A stretch of 64,000 nucleotides of DNA, from contig CP151794.1 of NCBI GenBank assembly GCA_041860225.1, forward strand, positions 434,001 to 498,000, given 5' to 3'. The position numbers and the translations under genes are program-made. The notes under the pieces are model-generated. The model searched no databases and was not told the DNA's origin. It saw only the letters and a list, made by a program, of their open reading frames with translations. This DNA is from Magnimaribacter mokuoloeensis. Lineage in GTDB: Bacteria; Pseudomonadota; Gammaproteobacteria; Magnimaribacterales; Magnimaribacteraceae. The stretch's first letter is position 1. The number at the start of each line of letters is the position of its first letter. Shown in pieces: positions 7,397-15,100 of this stretch.

Positions 7397-8473
7397 TTAC
7401 CCTGGTGCTTTTCTCTTAAGGATCGCACCAGATTCTATGTGATCGGTATAAGGAAACTGGTCAAACATGGCTAAATTGGTTATTTCATGAGTCTTTTGCA
7501 GGTCTTGTAAATCTCTTTTAAAAGATTCAAAACCGCAAGAAACATAAATGATATTTTCCATATCGATTATATTTTCTCTAGTAAATTGATCTAAACCCTC
7601 TCTGGGTGGATCTAAGAAAATTGTATCTATGTTGAATTCGTCAAGATTGATGGAAGACAATCTTCTGTAGGGTCTAATTTTCCTATAAGCCTCGATAGTT
7701 TCCTTTCCAGATAACCTGGCAAAGAATATATTATTCCTGCAATTTAATTCTATATTCTCCTTAAGAGCTTTTATACTTGGTCTGCTATTTTCAGTTGCTA
7801 AGACTTTTGTATACAAATTACTAAGTGGAATGGTAAAAGTTCCAAGACCACAATGAAGTTCCATAATATCTTCTTTGATTTTAGGAGAATATCTAGTTAC
7901 CCAATCCAGCATATCATCACAAATCTCAGGGTTTGTTTGACTGAAACATTGTTCATAGAGTCTTATAAAGAACTCTCTATCCTGATACTTATAGTTTTCA
8001 GTAATAAAATTATTACCAATAATTATTTGTTGTTTTTTACTCCTTCCTATAATCGATATATCTAAGTCTGTTACAGCCTCTGAAACAGATTTATACCAAT
8101 TTTCATTAAGTTCTTTATGGTAAACAAGACTCACCATAGCTTCATTATTACGGGATGATTGAAATTCTATTTGAAATAATTTATCTGAAACTATCGAATT
8201 ATTATTGATATATGAAAGAAGGCGGGGCATTAATTCTTGAATTCTCTTACTGGCTATTGGAAAGAAATCTATTCTTTCCTTTTTGCCATTCAGAGTCATT
8301 GCATAAGAATAAGTATTATCAAATTTTGATAAGCTAAATTCTGCTCTGTATCTAAAGCTATCATAATTAGATTTAAAAAATTCAATTGGCGCTATTGATG
8401 AGAAATGTTGATCAAATAATATTTTTTTATTTTTGAACTGAGTTTCGTAGGCCTCTTTTGAAGTTTTAATCAA
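7397..8473 (-). CDS. trmA: tRNA (uracil-54-C5)-methyltransferase
   Basis: TrmA makes ribothymidine at position 54 of the tRNA T-loop with S-adenosylmethionine. The 358-residue protein has the family motifs YEQCFSQTNPEI, the SAM site LHCGLGTFTIPLSN, FLDPPREGLD, the catalytic cysteine in IIYVSCG, and the E. coli TrmA-like tail FDQFPYTDHIESGAIL. It lacks the N-terminal TRAM domain and the Fe-S cysteines of RlmD/RlmC, favouring TrmA among the RumA-like enzymes. It begins 8 bases inside the metH stop region, so it is the second gene of a metH-trmA transcript, a pairing I do not know as standard. Confidence 0.93.
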   Translation of the reverse strand: MIKTSKEAYETQFKNKKILFDQHFSSIAPIEFFKSNYDSFRYRAEFSLSKFDNTYSYAMTLNGKKERIDFFPIASKRIQELMPRLLSYINNNSIVSDKLFQIEFQSSRNNEAMVSLVYHKELNENWYKSVSEAVTDLDISIIGRSKKQQIIIGNNFITENYKYQDREFFIRLYEQCFSQTNPEICDDMLDWVTRYSPKIKEDIMELHCGLGTFTIPLSNLYTKVLATENSRPSIKALKENIELNCRNNIFFARLSGKETIEAYRKIRPYRRLSSINLDEFNIDTIFLDPPREGLDQFTRENIIDMENIIYVSCGFESFKRDLQDLQKTHEITNLAMFDQFPYTDHIESGAILKRKAPG

Positions 8474-11400
8474 GATTTGGTCTCAGATATTTAGTAGTAA
8501 TCTCAATTGTTTCACCTCTGGAGTCAGCAATAGCTTTAACTTGATCTTCTCCTATTTTACCAATACCAAAATACTTGCTGTCGGGATGAGAAAAGTACCA
8601 CCCACTTACAGATGCGGCTGGATACATTGCAAAATTTTCAGTTAAAGATATATCAACAGTATTATCCGAATTTAAAAGTTGAAATAGTTTCACTTTTTCA
8701 GAATGGTCAGGACAAGCAGGGTATCCAGGTGCAGGTCTGATACCTACATATTTCTCTTTTATTAATTCTTCATTTGTAAGATTTTCATCTTTTGCATATC
8801 CCCAGTATTCTTTTCTTACTCTTTCATGTAAATATTCTGCCAAAGCTTCAGCAAGTCTATCTGCAATAGCCTTGAGCATAATTGAAGAGTAATCATCATT
8901 ATTTTTTTCATACTCAAGACATCTTTCTTCAATTCCTTTTCCAGCAGATACAGCAAAGGCCCCTATATGATCATCAAGTGAATCAGAAGAAGGCTTAATA
9001 AAGTCTGTAAGACAAAAGTTAGGTCTTATTCCTTGTGGTTTTTGTTGCCTTAGAAAATGAAGCCTAGTGATAAGAGCTTCTTTTTTTTCATCAAATAGGC
9101 AGAGTTCATTTTCATTTTCTTGCTGAGCAGGCCAAAACCCAATCACAGCTTCAAGTTCGATAAGGTTTTCTTTTTCCAGCTCATCAAGCATGAGCAGTGC
9201 ATCTTGATAAAGGTTGGAAGCTGATTCTCCAACAATCTTGTCTTCTAGAATTTTAGGGAATTGTCCTGCGAGATCCCAAGAACGAAAGAAAATAGTCCAA
9301 TCGATATAGTCTTTTATATCCTTTATTTTTATACCTTTAATGTGCTTCTTGCCCAAAAAACTAGGTATTGGTGGTTTGTAGTTATCCCAATCAAAGAGAA
9401 ATTTATTTTCATTGGCTTCATGTAATGTCAATAAGGGCTTGGAATCTTTATTAGCAAGTCTTTCTCTTGTTTTTTTGTAATCATTTCGAATATCTTCTAT
9501 AAATTTCTCTCCTTCTTCTGAAGTAACCAAGCTCTGTAATACACCGACACTTCTTGAAGCATCAGTTACATGTACGGCCTGGCCTGAGGTATAGGCTGGT
9601 TCTATTTTTAAAGCCGTATGAGCCTTTGAAGTAGTTGCACCTCCAATAAGTATGGGTATGTTAAGTCCCTTTCTAGTCATCTCTTCTGCAATATTTATCA
9701 TCTCATCCAATGAAGGGGTAATTAGACCACTCAAACCAATAAAATCGGCTTTCTCATCTATCGCAGTTTGGATAATAGTTTCAGCAGGCACCATCACGCC
9801 TAAATCAATAACTTCGAAGTTATTACATTGCATGATCACACCAACTATATTTTTACCAATATCGTGAACATCGCCTTTGACAGTTGCCATAACAACTTTC
9901 CCATTTGAAGATGATCGTTGATCTTTCGATTCTTCTATATAAGGAACCAAGTAGGCAACAGCCTCTTTCATTACTCTTGCACTTTTTACCACTTGAGGAA
10001 GAAACATTTTTCCTTCACCAAATAAATCACCCACTATATTCATACCGTCCATTAATGGACCTTCAATGACAGATACAGGGGAGGGGAGTTTTAATCTTGC
10101 TTCTTCTGAATCCTCTACAATAAATTTATTTATACCATTGATTAATGCATGAGAGATTCTTTCTTCTACTGAGCTTTCTCTCCATTCCAGGTTATTCTTA
10201 GAGGATGTGTCGTCTTGCGATAAATAGTCAGATGCCTTTTCTACCAGACGTTCTGTAGCATCTTCAGTTCTATTGAGGATAACATCTTCTACCAATTCTT
10301 TTAAATTAGGATCTATCTCTTCATACACCACTAACTGTCCAGCATTCACAATGCCCATTGAGAGCCCATTTTTGATTGCGTGATATAAGAAAACTGAATG
10401 CATTGCCTCTCTAACGGTATCGTTTCCTCTAAATGAAAAAGAAACATTGCTAATACCACCTGATATCTTTGCTCCAGGAAGATTTTCAGTAATGTATTTA
10501 CAAGCATTTATGAAATCAACAGCATAGTTATTGTGCTCTTCTAGTCCCGTTGCAACGGCAAATACATTTGGATCAATAATGATATCTTGAGGATTAAAGT
10601 TAGCTTGTTCTGTGAGGATTTCGTAAGAACGCTTTGATATCTCATTTTTTCTCTCGAGGGAATCTGCTTGTCCATCCTCATCAAAAAGCATAACAATCAC
10701 TGCAGCACCATATTTTTTGCATAGTTTAGCTTTTGCAATAAAGTCCTTTTCTCCTTCCTTAAGGCTTATTGAATTAACAATACATTTTCCTTGAAGTATC
10801 TTTAATCCTTCCTCAATTACATCCCATTTTGAAGAATCTATCATGACCGGTACCTTGCTGATTGCAGGTTCGGTTGCTAGAAGTTTGAGGAAGTGACTCA
10901 TCTCGGTCTTAGCATCGAGCATGCCCTCGTCCATGTTTATATCAATAACTTGAGCTCCAAATTCAACCTGTTCTCTTGCTACCTCTAATGCTTCGTCGTA
11001 TTTCTTCTCTTTGATTAGACGTGCAAACTTTTTTGAACCAGTAACGTTTGTTCTTTCTCCGACATTTACAAAAAGACTATGCTCATTAATGTTTAGACTT
11101 TCTAATCCGCTGAGGAAGGTTTGTTTTTTATTTTGGGGTATTTTCCTGGGAGCTTTGTCAGCTACTTTAGCGCATATAGATTTCAAGTGATCAGTAGTTG
11201 TTCCACAACAACCACCGACAATATTGACGAATTTATTATCACAGAACTCTTCAGCAAAACCAGCCATCTGTCCTGGAGATTGATCATAACCTCCCATCTC
11301 ATTGGGAAGTCCAGCATTGGGATGAACACTTACAGCAACATCAGCTATCTCACTTATACGTTTAAGATGTGGTCGCAGTTGTTCAGCGCCTAAAGCACAA

Positions 11401-12119
11401 TTAAAACCAATAGAATCTGGTTTAGCATGTGCCACCGACGTCCAAAAAGCATCAACAGTTTGTCCCGATAAAGTCCTTCCTGAAGCATCTGTTATTGTTC
11501 CTGATATCATCAGAGGAATATCGAACTCAAGTTCCTCGCATTTTTCTAAGTAAGCAAAGATAGCTGCTTTGGCGTTAAGAGTATCGAAAATAGTCTCTAT
11601 TAAAATAATGTCAGATCCACCATCAATTAATCCATCCAAACATTCTTTGTAATCCTTTTTTAGTTCATCGAAAGAAGTGTTTCTAGCTGCAGGATCTGCA
11701 ACATCTGGTGATAGGGAAGCAGTTCTATTTGTTGGACCAATAACACCAGCAACTAAAACTTGATTTTGAGCATTAGAAGCAACTTCTTTAGCTAACTTGG
11801 CACCTTCATAATTGAGTTTGTAAGTTATGTCCTCTAAACCATAATCAGATTGAGAAGTTTTGTTGGAATTAAAAGTATTGGTCTCGATTATATCTGAGCC
11901 AGCATCCACAAACTCTCGATGTATTTTCTTTATTAAATCTGGCTTAGTCAGTGTCAATAAATCATTATTTCCTTTCAGTTCTAAATGCCATTTAGGATAT
12001 AGGTTACCCCTAAAGTCATCTTCAGAAAGTTTATGTTTTTGGATTTCAGTTCCCATAGCACCATCAAGGATAAGAATCCTTTGCGCCATTAGTTCCTTGA
12101 ATTCAGTCTTGGTAAACAC
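8466..12119 (-). CDS. metH: Cobalamin-dependent methionine synthase
   Basis: MetH transfers a methyl group from 5-methyltetrahydrofolate to homocysteine through protein-bound cobalamin. From the chosen GTG start it is 1217 residues, close to E. coli MetH. In order: homocysteine domain with ILDGAMGTEIQ, ETNTFNSN and the zinc site GGCCGTT; pterin domain with NVGERTNVTGSKKF and DINMDEGMLDA; cobalamin domain with DVHDIGKNI (axial histidine) and GGATTSKAHTA; and the activation domain with RPAPGYPACPDHSEK. The frame stays open to 12197, but that start would run into nfuA. The GTG at 12119 gives an N terminus (TKTEFKELMAQRILILDG) like E. coli's; an ATG at 12089 with an AAGGA site is the alternative. 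No cobalamin riboswitch was seen. Confidence 0.96.
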   Translation of the reverse strand: MFTKTEFKELMAQRILILDGAMGTEIQKHKLSEDDFRGNLYPKWHLELKGNNDLLTLTKPDLIKKIHREFVDAGSDIIETNTFNSNKTSQSDYGLEDITYKLNYEGAKLAKEVASNAQNQVLVAGVIGPTNRTASLSPDVADPAARNTSFDELKKDYKECLDGLIDGGSDIILIETIFDTLNAKAAIFAYLEKCEELEFDIPLMISGTITDASGRTLSGQTVDAFWTSVAHAKPDSIGFNCALGAEQLRPHLKRISEIADVAVSVHPNAGLPNEMGGYDQSPGQMAGFAEEFCDNKFVNIVGGCCGTTTDHLKSICAKVADKAPRKIPQNKKQTFLSGLESLNINEHSLFVNVGERTNVTGSKKFARLIKEKKYDEALEVAREQVEFGAQVIDINMDEGMLDAKTEMSHFLKLLATEPAISKVPVMIDSSKWDVIEEGLKILQGKCIVNSISLKEGEKDFIAKAKLCKKYGAAVIVMLFDEDGQADSLERKNEISKRSYEILTEQANFNPQDIIIDPNVFAVATGLEEHNNYAVDFINACKYITENLPGAKISGGISNVSFSFRGNDTVREAMHSVFLYHAIKNGLSMGIVNAGQLVVYEEIDPNLKELVEDVILNRTEDATERLVEKASDYLSQDDTSSKNNLEWRESSVEERISHALINGINKFIVEDSEEARLKLPSPVSVIEGPLMDGMNIVGDLFGEGKMFLPQVVKSARVMKEAVAYLVPYIEESKDQRSSSNGKVVMATVKGDVHDIGKNIVGVIMQCNNFEVIDLGVMVPAETIIQTAIDEKADFIGLSGLITPSLDEMINIAEEMTRKGLNIPILIGGATTSKAHTALKIEPAYTSGQAVHVTDASRSVGVLQSLVTSEEGEKFIEDIRNDYKKTRERLANKDSKPLLTLHEANENKFLFDWDNYKPPIPSFLGKKHIKGIKIKDIKDYIDWTIFFRSWDLAGQFPKILEDKIVGESASNLYQDALLMLDELEKENLIELEAVIGFWPAQQENENELCLFDEKKEALITRLHFLRQQKPQGIRPNFCLTDFIKPSSDSLDDHIGAFAVSAGKGIEERCLEYEKNNDDYSSIMLKAIADRLAEALAEYLHERVRKEYWGYAKDENLTNEELIKEKYVGIRPAPGYPACPDHSEKVKLFQLLNSDNTVDISLTENFAMYPAASVSGWYFSHPDSKYFGIGKIGEDQVKAIADSRGETIEITTKYLRPNLD

Positions 12120-12132
12120 TGTTGTACAAATT

Positions 12133-12160
12133 TTAACACACCTAATAAAGACCATATAAA
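12133..12160 (+). promoter_or_regulatory. Putative nfuA promoter
   Basis: TTAACA (12133-12138) and TATAAA (12155-12160) are separated by 16 bases upstream of nfuA. The spacing is good and the hexamers are moderate matches. The element lies inside the upstream part of the open metH frame, which supports a metH start nearer 12119 or 12089. Confidence 0.4.
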
Positions 12161-12177
12161 TTTGATAGAATGGATAT

Positions 12178-12765
12178 ATGGAAGAAATGAATATCACCCC
12201 TTCAGCTCAAGAATATTTAGCTGATCTTTTATCTAATCAAGAAGAAGATACTTCAGGAATTAAAATATTTGTATCTGAACCGGGCACTCCTCGAGCAGAA
12301 ACGTGCATTGCTTATGCAAAAGATGACGAAGATTTCTCAGACTACAGGACAATAGAGGAATTTAAATTTATTCTTTACCTTGAGGAAAAATCTATAGACT
12401 TTTTAAAAGATGCTGAAGTCGATTATTCCCCTGATAAATTTGGCGGAACTTTAACTATAAAAGCTCCTAATGCCAAGCTTCCTCAGATAAGTGCAGAAGC
12501 TTCAATTGAAGATAAGATTAATTATGTTCTTTATTCGGAAATAAATCCTGGACTTGCATCTCATGGCGGAGAAGTTTCTTTGATTGAGGTTGTAAATGAA
12601 GAAACAGCTATTCTTCAATTTGGGGGAGGTTGCCAAGGTTGTGGAATGGTAGACCTTACTCTTAAAGATGGTGTCGAGAAGACATTGCTGGAGCAAGTCG
12701 AAGGTTTAAAAAATGTTAAGGACGTCACAGATCACAGTTATAGAGAAAACGCTTACTATAAATAG
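12178..12765 (+). CDS. nfuA: Fe-S biogenesis protein NfuA
   Basis: NfuA carries a 4Fe-4S cluster and delivers it to client proteins. The 195-residue protein has the A-type-carrier-like N-terminal domain (PGTPRAETCIAY) and a C-terminal Nfu domain with LQFGGGCQGCGMVDLTLKDG, including the cluster-binding CxxC. It aligns throughout with E. coli NfuA. The first ATG at 12178 may be three codons too early: ATG at 12187 lines up with the E. coli start and has GGAAG just before it. It is followed three bases later by sbcB. Confidence 0.95.
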   Translation: MEEMNITPSAQEYLADLLSNQEEDTSGIKIFVSEPGTPRAETCIAYAKDDEDFSDYRTIEEFKFILYLEEKSIDFLKDAEVDYSPDKFGGTLTIKAPNAKLPQISAEASIEDKINYVLYSEINPGLASHGGEVSLIEVVNEETAILQFGGGCQGCGMVDLTLKDGVEKTLLEQVEGLKNVKDVTDHSYRENAYYK

Positions 12766-12768
12766 AGC

Positions 12769-14175
12769 ATGTCTCAACTAAACGCAGATTCTTGTTATAT
12801 ATTTACAGACACTGAGACCACAGGTCTAGATATTAATTTTTCTCAAATAATACAAATTGGTTCTTTATTAACTGACGAATCCTTAAATCAAGAAAATTCA
12901 CAAGATATCGGCTGTCAACTGCTACCTTGGATAGTTCCTTCTCCAGAGGCATACTTAGTGCACAAAAAAGTTGAATCTCTCGGAGACGATGCTATGTCTC
13001 ACTATGAAATGATGCGCCTGCTCAGATCGACTTGGTTGGAATGGTCTAAAGGAAGAAATCCAGTTTATATTACTTATAACGGTCATAGATTTGATGAAGA
13101 ATTATTTCGAAGGCAATTTTTCTGGAACTTACTACCCCTTTATATAACTAATACATTAGGCGCATCCCGTTTAGATATGCTTAGCACATTACAGTTGGTG
13201 GCAAATTTTTTTCCAGATAGCTTAAATTTACCAATCTTCGATGAAGGAGCTATTAGTATGAAACTTACTGATTGGTCTGATGCGAACTCTATAGAAATTG
13301 AAAATGCGCATGATGCCCTTGCTGACTGTGTACAAATGCATGAAATTGCAAAGTTAATTTTGAAGAAGGCAAGTCCAGTTTGGCGCGCTTCTATTAAGGG
13401 ATCCTCTAAAACAGGTAATTTAGAGATTCTGCAATCAGATCCATTTGCAATGATAGGCGAAGTTGTAAGGAGAAAGAAATTTACGTATCCGGTTACATAT
13501 TGCGGTCAAAATCCTAAGATGAATAACGAAGTTGCCGTAGCGGATCTATACTTTGATCCCGATCAATTAGACGATTTAACTGATGCTGAACTTCTTGAAC
13601 AGATAGGAAATAGCGGAACAGCTATAAGAAAGCTAAGAATCAATAAAAGTTTGCCAGTAATGGCTTCTGATCAAATACCTGATGTAGAAAAGTATTTAGA
13701 CATACCTTATGAACAGCTCGTCGAAAGAGCACATAAAGTCAGAGAAAATATTAAATTACAAACTAGAGTAAGTGAACTGCTAGCAAGTAATCAAGTAAAT
13801 TACCCACCGCCTAAACATCTAGAACAAACTGTGTATTCGGGCTTTCCTTCTGATGCAGATGATTTATGGATGGAAAGATTTCATACTCTACCATGGGAAG
13901 AGCGCACAAAAGTTCTTGATGGATTTGAAGATACTCGTTATAAGGAGCTCGCTGAAAGGTTAGTTTGTGTCAATAATCCAGAATCTGTATCAGCAGAAAC
14001 TTTCGAAAGATATCAGAATTTTCTTAATCAAAGACTGTACGACAAGGGTCCGTGGCCCTCTCTAGAAAAAACCTTAGATAAAACGCGTTCTATGCTTATT
14101 GAAGCAACAGGTGAGCAGAAGGAAATCTTGGAGCAATTAGAGAAGAACCTCGTTAAAAAATCTGAATTTAATTAG
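12769..14175 (+). CDS. sbcB: Exodeoxyribonuclease I
   Basis: ExoI degrades single-stranded DNA 3' to 5' and acts in recombination and mismatch repair. The 468-residue protein (E. coli 475) is a DEDDh exonuclease: Exo I motif FTDTETTGLD (12-21, D14 and E16), Exo II in YITYNGHRFDEELFRRQFF, and Exo III in ENAHDALADCVQMHEIAK with the catalytic His-Asp pair. The SH3-like and C-terminal ExoI domains follow (DPFAMIGEVVRRKKFTYPV, LPWEERTKVLDGFEDTRYK). The gene starts three bases after nfuA and overlaps the convergent csiV-like gene by 8 bases. Confidence 0.95.
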   Translation: MSQLNADSCYIFTDTETTGLDINFSQIIQIGSLLTDESLNQENSQDIGCQLLPWIVPSPEAYLVHKKVESLGDDAMSHYEMMRLLRSTWLEWSKGRNPVYITYNGHRFDEELFRRQFFWNLLPLYITNTLGASRLDMLSTLQLVANFFPDSLNLPIFDEGAISMKLTDWSDANSIEIENAHDALADCVQMHEIAKLILKKASPVWRASIKGSSKTGNLEILQSDPFAMIGEVVRRKKFTYPVTYCGQNPKMNNEVAVADLYFDPDQLDDLTDAELLEQIGNSGTAIRKLRINKSLPVMASDQIPDVEKYLDIPYEQLVERAHKVRENIKLQTRVSELLASNQVNYPPPKHLEQTVYSGFPSDADDLWMERFHTLPWEERTKVLDGFEDTRYKELAERLVCVNNPESVSAETFERYQNFLNQRLYDKGPWPSLEKTLDKTRSMLIEATGEQKEILEQLEKNLVKKSEFN

Positions 14176-15100
14176 ATATCTCCTGTACTCTTATTAAGAT
14201 CGAAAAATAAGGATGATCTACATAATTAAATATTTCTGGCTCTAGCTTCATGTCTTTATCGATTTCATACAAGTCTTGATACTTATAAATAGGCTCGGCT
14301 AGCGTGACTGGCGAAATATCTAAATTATCTAAAGATATAAAATTTCCCAAGTTTTGGAAGTTAACTTTTACAGTATTAAAGATAGTATCCATCCAATAGT
14401 TATCTGTGGCTTTTAATTCTTCTTGATTTTGTTTTTGTTCTTTAACCAGTTCTTGAAAATCAAATAAATTTGGCGTTTTAGTATCAGGCTCTATCTCTTC
14501 GGTGACTTGAGAAAATCTAATTCTTGAATCCAAATGAATAAATCTCTCTCTATAAATATTAATTTCTCCATAAATTTTTTTATCCTGTTTTACTGCTTCT
14601 ATAAAAATAGGTAGAGAGTTTTCTTTCGAAACTGCAGGTTGATACCATGAATTATAATAAACAACCCTATAGTCGCGACTTCTATTAAGATTTGCTTCAA
14701 TATCTATCATTCTTTTTTGAAATGGTATTCTCTCAAAAAGGAATGGTAGAGGGGTCTTGAGTTCACTTTTCTCAACATCATTTATATCTGAATTAGTTAA
14801 AGATTTAATTTGTATATCTGGTAGTGCAAAATTATTTATATCGTTTTCAACTAAAGTAACTAATGTAGTGGGCTGCTCTTTAAGCTCTATTAATTCTTCA
14901 GAGAAATTAAATTGTTCTAAATTTCTCCATTTTTCATTGAGATCAACCTCTTCAATCATTAGGTGTTGGATTACCAAGAAATCTATTTTTAGGAGATCCG
15001 GTTGATTCTGGTCCAAGAAATGTTGGATGTATTCATCTGAGCTCTTTGCATAGAGCCCTTGGGCTATCATAGTTAGTAACAAAGATAACTTAAGAGGCAT
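14168..15100 (-). CDS. CsiV-like periplasmic peptidoglycan-binding protein
   Basis: A 310-residue protein with a short signal peptide (MPLKLSLLLTMIAQGLYA, cleavage after about residue 18). The central stretch YRVVYYNSWYQPAVSKENSL followed by IYGEINIYRERFIHLDSRIR resembles CsiV, a periplasmic protein that binds peptidoglycan and is needed for growth of some marine gammaproteobacteria when certain D-amino acids are present. CsiV genes commonly sit next to mfd, as here, where the start overlaps the mfd stop by 11 bases. Similarity is judged from the hallmark region and context, and the rest of the protein is divergent and rich in Asp, Glu, Asn and Ile. Confidence 0.75.
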   Translation of the reverse strand: MPLKLSLLLTMIAQGLYAKSSDEYIQHFLDQNQPDLLKIDFLVIQHLMIEEVDLNEKWRNLEQFNFSEELIELKEQPTTLVTLVENDINNFALPDIQIKSLTNSDINDVEKSELKTPLPFLFERIPFQKRMIDIEANLNRSRDYRVVYYNSWYQPAVSKENSLPIFIEAVKQDKKIYGEINIYRERFIHLDSRIRFSQVTEEIEPDTKTPNLFDFQELVKEQKQNQEELKATDNYWMDTIFNTVKVNFQNLGNFISLDNLDISPVTLAEPIYKYQDLYEIDKDMKLEPEIFNYVDHPYFSILIRVQEISN

